From Gemmataceae bacterium (GTDB taxonomy: Bacteria > Planctomycetota > Planctomycetia > Gemmatales > Gemmataceae): DNA of 38,420 nucleotides. A program made the position numbers and the translations under genes. Shown here one piece after another: positions 8,398-16,127 of this stretch. Position 1 is the first letter of the stretch. Every line of letters begins with the position of its first letter. Below the pieces are notes generated by a model. It was given only the letters and a program-made list of their open reading frames with translations, did not search any database and was not told the origin of the DNA. Location of the stretch: NCBI GenBank assembly GCA_019694755.1, contig JAIBBI010000036.1, positions 1-38,420 on the forward strand, written 5' to 3'.

Positions 8398-8976
8398 GTG
8401 GCCGAACAGCCTTCCGTAACGACTTGGCTCAGCAAACTCCGCGACGGCGATGATGCGGCCGCCCAGTTTCTCTGGGAACGCTACTTCGCGAGATTGCTTG
8501 GTGTTGCGCGGACCAAGTTGCGGGGAACCTCACTTCGTGCGGCCGACGAAGAAGATGTCGCACTCTCGGCATTTCACAGCTTCTTTCGCGCGGCCGACAA
8601 GTTCCCAAGACTCAACCACCGTGGCGACCTCTGGCAAGTACTCATTGTGTTGACTGCACGCAAGGCATGTCAGGAAAGGCGGCGACAGAACACGACCAAA
8701 CGTGGGACTGCCGCCAAAAATTCACCGGCCTCCGATATCGAGATTGACTCGATCATTGGCGACGAACCTGATCCGGAATTTGCAGCATTGGTCGTTGATC
8801 AAGTTGAGTCTCTGGTCAACCTTTTGCCCACCTCGGAATTACGCCAGGTGGCCCGCTGGCAACTCGAGGATTACAGCAATGCGGAAGTGGCGGCCCGACT
8901 TGGTTGCAGCGAGCGCACAGTCGAGCGAAAACTAGCCCTGATTCGGCGGTACTGGGAAGAAAAGTCGCCGCCGTGA
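8398..8976 (+). CDS. ECF-type RNA polymerase sigma factor
   Basis: A 192-residue sigma factor. Region 2 is at about 14-98 (LRDGDDAAAQFLWERYFARLLGVAR, DEEDVALSAFHSFFRAADK, DLWQVLIVLTARKACQERRR). Region 4 is at about 135-188 (LPTSELRQVARWQLEDYSNAEVAARLG, then CSERTVERKLALIRRYW). The start is GTG 8398 with GGGGAG a few bases upstream. A kinase gene follows in the same direction after 68 bp, with a hairpin and T-tract between. Sigma factors of this kind beside kinases are typical of planctomycetes; control by the kinase is inferred. Confidence 0.9.
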   Translation: MAEQPSVTTWLSKLRDGDDAAAQFLWERYFARLLGVARTKLRGTSLRAADEEDVALSAFHSFFRAADKFPRLNHRGDLWQVLIVLTARKACQERRRQNTTKRGTAAKNSPASDIEIDSIIGDEPDPEFAALVVDQVESLVNLLPTSELRQVARWQLEDYSNAEVAARLGCSERTVERKLALIRRYWEEKSPP

Positions 8977-8989
8977 CGGCATTCGGGTT

Positions 8990-9009
8990 CTCCTTGCGAG
9001 GAGCTTTTT
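8990..9009 (+). terminator. Possible weak terminator or attenuator between sigma and kinase genes
   Basis: CTCCT at 8990-8994 and AGGAG at 8999-9003 form a 5-bp stem with a TGCG loop, followed by C and TTTTT at 9005-9009. The stem is short, so any termination would be partial. It could lower kinase expression relative to the sigma factor. The AGGAG may also be an accidental ribosome-site look-alike. Confidence 0.3.
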
Positions 9010-9044
9010 GTGGTTCATGGAAGCAATTCGGGAATAGATCGTTT

Positions 9045-12000
9045 ATGAAGGTCACGCTAACTCTCGATCAGCAATTGGCCGTCGACGAATGCTGTACTGA
9101 GTTTGAGCAGGCGTTGCGTGCGGGCGGTTCTGCGACCGCCGCCGATTACTGGACCCGCGGCGAAGCCGCCGGTCGCCCGGAACTCCTTGAAGAACTCGTC
9201 GCTATCGAGATTGATTATTATCTGAGCCGTGGCGATGCGATTCGCGTCGAAGAATATCTGAGCCGATATCCCATTGCCGAGAAGGCTGTACGGACCGCTT
9301 TTGCCATTACTCGTGTGCGGCCGGAAACGCGCCAGACAGCACCAAATCCGCAGGTCGGCTTGCCGAACGTCGAGCGGTTCCTGATCGAGCGGGAACTGGG
9401 CCGAGGTGGAATGGGTGTCGTTTATCTGGCCCGACAGCCAACTCTTAACCGCCGGGTCGCGCTTAAGATGCTTCGGTCGCATGACACGGCCTCGCCGGAG
9501 CAGAAAGCCCGGTTCGAGATCGAGGGTGAACTTCTCGCCAGATTGCAGCACCCGAACATTGTCCGTGTTTACGAGTATGGTGATCGCGGCGGCCTTGCTT
9601 ACCTCGCAATGGAACTCGTCGACGGCGGTTCGCTCTCTGATCGCCTGAAATCCGAAGCCATGGCCGCGATAGAAGCGGCGGACCTCTGTGTCACGCTAGC
9701 CCGTGCGATCGAGTATGCGCACCGCAACGGCGTGATCCACCGCGACATCAAGCCGGGAAACGTCCTGTTTTCTTGCGAGGGTGTGCCGAAGATTGCGGAT
9801 TTCGGGCTGGCATTGTCCGAAGCGTCTGAGCAACGACTGACCATCAGCGGCGTGATCGCGGGTACGCCGAGTTACATGGCGCCGGAGCAAGCCGCCGGCG
9901 CAAGGCACCTCGGCCCGGCCGTTGACGTCTATGCCCTCGGCGCGGTCTTGTACGAAATGCTCAGCGGTCGCCCGCCGTTCCTCGGCGATAACGCCATCGA
10001 GACCAGCCGCAGGGTGTTGTCTGATGAGCCGGTTTCGCCGCGCAAAGTCCGGGCGGATGTGCCCGCGGACCTCGCGACAATAGCACTCAAGTGCCTGGAA
10101 AAAGACCCGGCCCGGCGGTATGCGACTGCCGGGGAATTGGCCGAAGACCTTGAGAGATGGCGGCGGTTCGAGCCGATCGTCGCCCGTTCGGCGGGTCGAG
10201 TCGAGCGGGTATTGAAGTGGTGTCGCCGGCAGCCAGTGTGGGCTACGGCAGTCGGCATGCTCTTCCTGGCATTTTTCATCGCGACATCGGCGGCCGTTAT
10301 TCTTCGTCGCGAACGCAACGCACTGACTCTGGAGCGGGAGCAAAGGAAACTGGCCGAGTGGGCGAGAACATGCGAACGCGTCGAAGGCCTGCTGACAACC
10401 GCTCCGGACCGTGTGCCCGGGTTGCTCGACGATCTCATCGACAACCGTGATCAGGTGTTGCCCCTGCTGCTTGAAGCGAAAAACTCTCCCGACAGACTCA
10501 AGCGATTTCGTGCGCTCGTGGGCATTTCCGCGCTCGAGCGAAACGACAGAGTTAGCTTGCCGCCGGAAGCGCTTGACGTGCCCGTGGCCGAAAGTCGGAA
10601 TTTGGGCCGATTACTACGTGTTGCCACTCCAGAGTCGTTGGCAGGTCTGCGCAAGCAAGCGAGAGAATCAGGTGCCGAACAGGGGCGGGCAGCCGCGATC
10701 CTGATCAGTGCGGGCGAGTTCGAGCCGGCCGAGGAGATGCTGGCCACAACGAGTGACCCTACACCACGGACTAGATTCATCGAGGAGTTTGCCGCATGGC
10801 ATGGCGACGTTGCTGGAGTGATCGAGCGACTTCGCGATCGGCCACCTGCAATTCGGTCCGGCTATTGTGCCGCGCTCGGTCGTGTCGATCTTGCTACCCT
10901 TCCTGCGACCGACCGCGAAGCGGTCGTTGCCGCGATAACACAAATTTATCGCGAAGACCCGGATGCCGGAACGCATAGTGCGGCCGGGTGGGCATTGCGC
11001 CAATGGTCAGCCGCGCCGCCGGAACTGGCGCGATCCCGTATTTCGGAGCCCGGCCGGGGGTGGTTCGTCAATCTCACGGGGCAGACGATGATTGCCGTGA
11101 ATCCCGGGGTGTATGTCCGGACAAACGGCGTCCCCGTAATCCTCACCGAGCAGTACTACCTGGCCGATCGCGAAGTTTCAGTAGACTTGATCCAGAAGTT
11201 TCGCGGAATCCCTAATTCCACTCCTGATAACCGGCCGGTGCTGGAGATTGACCGCACCGAGATGCTGAGATTCTGCAATTGGTTGAGCGAGCGAGAAGGG
11301 CGAACGCCCTGTTACCGGCCAAACGGTGAGTGGGACCGGTCGGCCGACGGTTACCGCCTGCCGACTGACGCAGAATGGGAGTACGCTCTGCGCGCTGGGG
11401 CCACGACGCGGTTCTTCTTCGCTGATGATCCGCGGTGGTTGCCGATGTACGCGAACATCGCCGCGTCCGGCCCTGCCCCGGGGGGGAGCAAGTTGCCCAA
11501 TCGCTGGGGCTTCTTCGACATGGTCGCCAACGCCTGGGAACTCGTCTGGGACTACGACGGATCCGAGTCAGGTTCGCTGAAAATCAATCCGACAGGGCAA
11601 ACGACGGGCACCCGTTGGATTACGCGGGGCGGCGCCTTCGACTCTGGAAGTTACGACACCTGGAGTGGCGCCAGGCACAGCATTGGCAATTCTCGTAGTC
11701 CCACCGTCTCGTTTCGTGTAGCTTGTGGCAAACCGGGGCCACAGGTCTTGGACGAGACCGAAATACTCCGCCGGCTTTCAGATTCGCCTGTCGGAAGTAC
11801 CCCGTCATATGAACGCCTACTGGCCGACCTCCATGCGGGAGCCCGGCAATGGACGCGGGCCGCCCGGCGGTACGAAGCGGTGCTTCGTAAGTCGTCGCAA
11901 CCCTTGGAACGCCAATGGGCCTTCTTCCTTGGCGGCGCGATGTACATGCTGGCAGGGGAGACCGAAGAGTTTACTCGTCTCCGTCGTGAGTTCCTGACGA

Positions 12001-12458
12001 ACCTAGCCGTACCGGAATCACCGATCGCTGCAGAGACTCTGGCAAAGGCCTGCTTGATAGCCCCGATTTCGCCGGCCCAAACGGAACTACTCGACAAACT
12101 GTCCCGGCACGGAACATCCACGGGTCCGACCAACTGCCATTTTTCGTATGCGGCCATGACCCGGGGCCTCTTCGAGTACCGGGCGGGAAATGACGCCGAA
12201 GCTCTCGCCTGGTTGAAAAAGTCGGAAAATGCGGACCGATTGAATTCGCCCAGTCGGGCGGTTCTTTCGTACTGTCAGGCAATGGCTTACCAGCGTACGG
12301 GCCAGGGGCCGAAGGCGATCCGTGCCTTGCAAGCAGGCGACGAAGCCATCGCAAGTGATGAGGCGGCATGGAGATCCGGCACACACGTACCCTTTGTCCA
12401 CGATTTTTATCTCGCATTGGTCTGGCGGGCAGAGGCTCACCGAACGGTTACGCCGTGA
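9045..12458 (+). CDS. Membrane Ser/Thr kinase with FGE-like domain and helical C-terminus
   Basis: A 1137-residue protein. Residues 1-100 are helical, of a type common before planctomycete kinases. The kinase is at 111-375 with GRGGMG at 119-124, VALK K141, HRDIKPGN at 232-239, DFG at 252-254 and APE at 279-281, so it looks active. A membrane helix lies at about 397-419. Residues 430-665 are helical and repeat-like. An FGE/SUMF1 fold covers about 670-895 (RLPTDAEWEYALRAGATTRFFF, NRWGFFDMVANAWELVWD, RGGAFDSGSYDTWSGARH, FRVAC); the catalytic cysteine pair after RGGAF is missing. Residues 920-1130 look like TPR repeats. The start ATG 9045 has GGGA 11 bases upstream. The gene probably acts with the sigma factor just before it. 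Confidence 0.9.
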   Translation: MKVTLTLDQQLAVDECCTEFEQALRAGGSATAADYWTRGEAAGRPELLEELVAIEIDYYLSRGDAIRVEEYLSRYPIAEKAVRTAFAITRVRPETRQTAPNPQVGLPNVERFLIERELGRGGMGVVYLARQPTLNRRVALKMLRSHDTASPEQKARFEIEGELLARLQHPNIVRVYEYGDRGGLAYLAMELVDGGSLSDRLKSEAMAAIEAADLCVTLARAIEYAHRNGVIHRDIKPGNVLFSCEGVPKIADFGLALSEASEQRLTISGVIAGTPSYMAPEQAAGARHLGPAVDVYALGAVLYEMLSGRPPFLGDNAIETSRRVLSDEPVSPRKVRADVPADLATIALKCLEKDPARRYATAGELAEDLERWRRFEPIVARSAGRVERVLKWCRRQPVWATAVGMLFLAFFIATSAAVILRRERNALTLEREQRKLAEWARTCERVEGLLTTAPDRVPGLLDDLIDNRDQVLPLLLEAKNSPDRLKRFRALVGISALERNDRVSLPPEALDVPVAESRNLGRLLRVATPESLAGLRKQARESGAEQGRAAAILISAGEFEPAEEMLATTSDPTPRTRFIEEFAAWHGDVAGVIERLRDRPPAIRSGYCAALGRVDLATLPATDREAVVAAITQIYREDPDAGTHSAAGWALRQWSAAPPELARSRISEPGRGWFVNLTGQTMIAVNPGVYVRTNGVPVILTEQYYLADREVSVDLIQKFRGIPNSTPDNRPVLEIDRTEMLRFCNWLSEREGRTPCYRPNGEWDRSADGYRLPTDAEWEYALRAGATTRFFFADDPRWLPMYANIAASGPAPGGSKLPNRWGFFDMVANAWELVWDYDGSESGSLKINPTGQTTGTRWITRGGAFDSGSYDTWSGARHSIGNSRSPTVSFRVACGKPGPQVLDETEILRRLSDSPVGSTPSYERLLADLHAGARQWTRAARRYEAVLRKSSQPLERQWAFFLGGAMYMLAGETEEFTRLRREFLTNLAVPESPIAAETLAKACLIAPISPAQTELLDKLSRHGTSTGPTNCHFSYAAMTRGLFEYRAGNDAEALAWLKKSENADRLNSPSRAVLSYCQAMAYQRTGQGPKAIRALQAGDEAIASDEAAWRSGTHVPFVHDFYLALVWRAEAHRTVTP

Positions 12459-12549
12459 CATTTTTCTTTTTTTGTGTCGGGTTGCCCGTCGTTTCCGCCA
12501 GTACTGGGTTAGAAGCCAGTAACTCACCCAACCCTGATGGGAGACAGCG
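12459..12549 (+). other. Intergenic stretch with T-rich tract and small hairpin
   Basis: The kinase gene is followed by a T-rich run at 12462-12475, behind only a 4-bp stem (ACGG/CCGT), so it is at best a weak terminator. TACTGG at 12502-12507 then pairs with CCAGTA at 12516-12521 over an 8-base loop in what would be the leader of the next gene. Its ribosome site GGGAG lies about 6 bases before ATG 12550. Confidence 0.3.
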
Positions 12550-13065
12550 ATGGATATCCGCTCTTGCGTCCGCTACCTGAACATCGGTGAACGACTCTCG
12601 ATCACCAAGCTCTGGTCGGAAGGCCACAGTCAAATGGACCTGGCCTATAACGCCGTAACCGCAAGGCCGCTGACTTTCACTTTTCATCTGGATCAACCGG
12701 AAATGGTCTTCTTCTTCATCGGTGGCCGTTCGTCACTGGCGGCGTATTTCTCGGAGCGTGCCAATCTCCGCGTTTTCATCCCAAGGGAAGGGCAGGAAAT
12801 CGGTCTGATATTCGACCGAAAGTCCTACATGTTGAAAAAGGACAAAACGCTTGTCGGCGTGTGCAACGCCAGTCTGCGGTGCGGCTACGACGTGACACCG
12901 ATCACCAATTACAACGGTCAGCGAGGCGTCGCACCCCTCGACACCAACGGTTCCAACATCACGACGGCGCAACTTGCGACTGTGGTGCGAAATGCGTTCT
13001 TCTGCCCGGTCCGGGAAGCGGAGAACATGAAAAACGTCCTTCAGGCCACTGGCATTGGCTGGTGA
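12550..13065 (+). CDS. Hypothetical protein, 171 aa
   Basis: Not recognised. ATG 12550 has GGGAGA 5-6 bases upstream. The protein has no signal peptide or membrane helix; two beta-rich hydrophobic stretches stand out (LTFTFHLDQPEMVFFFIGG at about 41-59 and FIPREGQEIGLIFDRKSYMLKK at about 76-97), then Cys104, Cys110 and a C-terminal FFCPVREAENMKNVLQATGIGW with C152. The alternating pattern suggests a compact alpha/beta or beta-barrel domain. It stands alone, with an intrinsic terminator right after it, and may be expressed independently of the kinase upstream. Confidence 0.7.
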   Translation: MDIRSCVRYLNIGERLSITKLWSEGHSQMDLAYNAVTARPLTFTFHLDQPEMVFFFIGGRSSLAAYFSERANLRVFIPREGQEIGLIFDRKSYMLKKDKTLVGVCNASLRCGYDVTPITNYNGQRGVAPLDTNGSNITTAQLATVVRNAFFCPVREAENMKNVLQATGIGW

Positions 13066-13085
13066 TAATTCGACACATCTGAACA

Positions 13086-14462
13086 TCAACCGGCCGGGGG
13101 CGGCGCGATATGCGACCCCGGCCGGTTTTGCTTTTCGGCTTCGGTCCGCGGTTCGTTCGTGATCAGCCGGGCCGAGCGGTTGCGGGTGAAGTAATTCCAG
13201 GCCCACTGGTGTAACACCAGGATCCGGTTCTGAAACTGGATCAGATAGATCAAGTGAATGAAGAGCCAGGCGAGCCAGGCCGGGTACCCGGAAAAGCCGA
13301 TCCAGCCCAGGTCGGCCACCGCACTTGCCCGGCCGATGGTCGCCATGCTCCCCTTGTCCCGGTACACAAAAGGCGGCGGCGGCGATTGACCCGCGACTCG
13401 CCGGCGGATCATGTTTGCGACGTACCGCCCCTGCTGCATGGCCACGGGCGCGACGCCGGGCAGGGTCGCGGGCGGGGCTGGCGCGTTCATCGGAGCCGAG
13501 GCCTTCTGCGACGGCGCGGCCTGTGACACGGCCGCCAGATCGCCGATCACGATGATTTCGGGATGACCCGCGACCGTGAGATCCGGGCCGACGGGTACGC
13601 GACCCTGTCTGTCCGCCTCGATGCCGCACCCCCGGGCGATGACCCGGCCGAGCGGCGACGCGGCCACGCCCGCGGCCCACATCACGGTGCGACACGGCAC
13701 CACCGATTCCGCACCGTCGCGAAGCACCCGAACCGCGTCGGGTGATATGTCAGTCACTTTCGCGCCGGTCCACACTTCGACGCCGAGATGACGCAGGGAC
13801 CGGTCGGCTTTCTCTGAAAGGGCGGGCCGAAACGGCGGTAGAACACGGTCGGTCCCCTCGATGAGCAGGACGCGGGCCCGGGCCGGGTTGATGTGTCGGA
13901 AGTCCCGTCGGAGCGTGTGCCGGGCCAACTCGCTGATCGCCCCGGCCATTTCCACGCCGGTCGGCCCCGCACCCACGACCACGAACGTGAGCAACGACTC
14001 GATCTCGGCCGGGTCGTCGTGTCGCTCGGCGAGTTCGAATGCTCTCAGTACCCGCCGGCGGATTTCGGTGGCGTCTTCGATGGTCTTCAGGCCGGGGGCG
14101 TACTGCTCCCAGTCGGGCCGACCGAAATAATGATGCGACGAGCCTGTCGCGACCACGAGCGTGTCGTAGCGGATGGTCCCGTCTACCAGCGTGAGCCGGC
14201 GATTCGCAACATCCACGTCGCGGACCTCGCCGAGGAGGACTTCGGTGTTGCGTTGCCGGCGGAGCAGCGAGCGGAGCGGGGCGGCGATGTTGGCCGGCGA
14301 CAGGCCGCCCGTGGCCACCTGATACAGAAGCGGCTGAAACAGGTGAAAGTTCCGGCGATCGATCAACGTGACCCGGACATCGCACCGGCCGAGTCCGAGG
14401 GCGACATTCAGCCCGGCGAATCCTCCGCCGACGATCACAATCCGTGGCATGTCATTGCTCAT
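13086..14462 (-). CDS. ndh: Type II NADH dehydrogenase (NDH-2)
   Basis: A 458-residue flavoprotein that passes electrons from NADH to quinone without pumping protons, at the inner face of the membrane. The FAD-binding Rossmann motif is GGGFAGLNVA at 12-21. The second, NADH-binding motif is VVGAGPTGVEMAG at 162-174. IVIGDLA at 305-310 and PGVAPVAMQQGRYVA at 335-349 close the FAD and quinone sites. FSGYPAWLAWLFIHLIYLI at about 390-408 is the usual C-terminal membrane-associated helix. Between GDLA and PGVAP lies an Ala/Pro-rich run longer than typical. ATG 14462 was chosen; GTG 14468 and ATG 14450 are possible, and none has a strong ribosome site. The 104-bp gap to the divergent gene must hold both promoters; none is obvious. 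Confidence 0.93.
   Translation of the reverse strand: MSNDMPRIVIVGGGFAGLNVALGLGRCDVRVTLIDRRNFHLFQPLLYQVATGGLSPANIAAPLRSLLRRQRNTEVLLGEVRDVDVANRRLTLVDGTIRYDTLVVATGSSHHYFGRPDWEQYAPGLKTIEDATEIRRRVLRAFELAERHDDPAEIESLLTFVVVGAGPTGVEMAGAISELARHTLRRDFRHINPARARVLLIEGTDRVLPPFRPALSEKADRSLRHLGVEVWTGAKVTDISPDAVRVLRDGAESVVPCRTVMWAAGVAASPLGRVIARGCGIEADRQGRVPVGPDLTVAGHPEIIVIGDLAAVSQAAPSQKASAPMNAPAPPATLPGVAPVAMQQGRYVANMIRRRVAGQSPPPPFVYRDKGSMATIGRASAVADLGWIGFSGYPAWLAWLFIHLIYLIQFQNRILVLHQWAWNYFTRNRSARLITNEPRTEAEKQNRPGSHIAPPPAG
13088..13135 (+). terminator. Strong intrinsic terminator inside the 3' end of ndh
   Basis: AACCGGCCGGGG at 13088-13099 and CCCCGGCCGGTT at 13116-13127 form a perfect 12-bp stem with a 16-base loop, followed on the + strand by TTGCTTTT. 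It sits 22 bp after the stop of the unknown gene and so terminates that transcript. The same bases encode the last Pro/Gly/Ala-rich residues of ndh on the other strand, where the downstream bases are not U-rich. Confidence 0.65.
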
Positions 14463-14566
14463 ATGCACATTATCGCCGGGCGGGCCCGCGTTGGCCGGTG
14501 GTGTGCGGATACTGTCGGGATGGCTAGATTAGCCGTCGCAGCGATAGGGCCCGGGGAGATGTCATA

Positions 14567-16066
14567 ATGTGTCGTGTGATATTCGCCTTGCTCCTCGTCG
14601 GATGGGCCGCGTCACCGGCACGGGCCGACGAGCCGGCCCGGCAATGGCGGGCGTTCTGGGTCGACGGATTCAACCCCGGCATCAAGACCCCTGAGCAGGC
14701 GGCCAAGCTAATTGCCGACCTGAAATCGCTGAACGGTAACACCCTGATCGTGCAGGTCCGCAAGCGCGGCGACGCGCTGTTTCGCAAGAGCGTCGAGCCG
14801 TTTGCCGAGGACGCGACCATTCCCGAGGGGTTCGACCCGCTCGGCCATCTGCTCAAGCTGGCGAAAGAGCAGGGGGTGCAAGTTCATGCGTGGGTCAACG
14901 TCTCGACCATCTGGCCGGGGAAGGGCGACGCACCGAAATCGCCCGACCACGTATTCAACAAACATGGACTGAATGCCACGGGCCGGGCCAACTGGCTCTC
15001 GATGGATGATTCGGGAAATCCGAAGTTCGGCTCCGGCCATTTCGTCGACGCGGGCCATCCGGACTACGCCCAGCACTTCGTCCGGGTCGTGCGGGAACTG
15101 GTGAAGGAATATCCCGTCGATGGCATCCACTTCGATTACGTGCGTTACTCCGAGACGGAAGGCAGCCTCGAGGCCGGCTACGGCGCGGGCTACAACCCGA
15201 CAAATGTCGCGCGGTTTAACCGCGTCCACGGGCGGACCGGCAACCCGGACCGTGGCGACCCCGCGTGGCAGGATTGGCGGCGGGCGCAGATCACCGCGAT
15301 CGTCCGCCGGGTGCGCGTTGCGCTCCTCGAAGACAAGCCGGAAGTTATGCTCTCGGGTGCGCTGATCCCGTGGGGCGGCGGCCCGGCTGACGAGGCGGGA
15401 TGGTATCGCACGGCCCCATACAACCGCGTGTTTCAAGACTGGCACGCCTGGCGCAAGGAAGGCCTGCTCGACCTGATCGTGCCGATGAACTACGACCGCG
15501 ACGCCAACCCGGCGCACAAAACCTATTTCGACCAGTGGATCCGGTTCGAGAAGATGTTCCGCGACCGCACGCTCTCCGTGGTCGGCGTCGGCGCGTACAT
15601 GAATACTGATGCCGACACGGCTTCGCAGATCACCCGCGCCCTCGCGCCGTCCGATCAATTCCCTGGGGCCGACGGGATCAGCATTTACAACTACGCATTC
15701 TTCAACCGCGAGCGCGACGGGAAGCGCGGCATGGACGGGTTGCGCGAGAAACTCGTAAGCGCCCCCAATGCCCCGTTCGCGAAGCCGGCGCAATTACCGG
15801 TCGTGCCTCGATTGGCCAAGCCGATCGAGGGCGTGATCGCGGGTCGGGCGACAGGAGCAGACGGCCAACCGCTCGATACGGTGACGATCCCGGTCGCGCC
15901 CGTCGGCGGTGGAGCGCCGGTGTATGCCGTCACCGATGGAAACGGGCACTTCGCGGCATTTCAGTTGAAGCCCGGGCGGTATCGGCTGGCAGTCCCCGTT
16001 CAAGGCGTCGCCAAGCCCGTCGCCGTCGAAGTGGCCGCGGGGCGGGTAACCCGCGTCGGCCAATGA
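14567..16066 (+). CDS. Secreted GH10-like (GHL10/DUF187) glycosidase
   Basis: A 499-residue protein with a signal peptide at 1-20 (cut after ARA). The TIM-barrel domain at about 25-400 shows family features: WRAFWVDGFNPG at 27-38, VQVRKRGDALF at 62-72, VHAWVNVSTIWPG at 106-118, VDGIHFDYVRYS at 184-195 and DLIVPMNYDRD. In relatives this fold hydrolyses glycans or cell-wall-linked sugars; the exact substrate is unknown. Residues 419-499 form a carboxypeptidase-regulatory-like beta sandwich (GRATGADGQPLDTVTI, TDGNGHFAAFQLKPGRYRL), probably for binding or spacing. GGGGAG lies 8 bases before ATG 14567. The next gene begins 62 bp on in the same direction, perhaps in the same transcript. Confidence 0.88.
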   Translation: MCRVIFALLLVGWAASPARADEPARQWRAFWVDGFNPGIKTPEQAAKLIADLKSLNGNTLIVQVRKRGDALFRKSVEPFAEDATIPEGFDPLGHLLKLAKEQGVQVHAWVNVSTIWPGKGDAPKSPDHVFNKHGLNATGRANWLSMDDSGNPKFGSGHFVDAGHPDYAQHFVRVVRELVKEYPVDGIHFDYVRYSETEGSLEAGYGAGYNPTNVARFNRVHGRTGNPDRGDPAWQDWRRAQITAIVRRVRVALLEDKPEVMLSGALIPWGGGPADEAGWYRTAPYNRVFQDWHAWRKEGLLDLIVPMNYDRDANPAHKTYFDQWIRFEKMFRDRTLSVVGVGAYMNTDADTASQITRALAPSDQFPGADGISIYNYAFFNRERDGKRGMDGLREKLVSAPNAPFAKPAQLPVVPRLAKPIEGVIAGRATGADGQPLDTVTIPVAPVGGGAPVYAVTDGNGHFAAFQLKPGRYRLAVPVQGVAKPVAVEVAAGRVTRVGQ

Positions 16067-16127
16067 ACGCGGGCGGGCAGCGAACAAGATCATGATCGAC
16101 CTATCTGATTTCTCACAGGAAAGCGAT

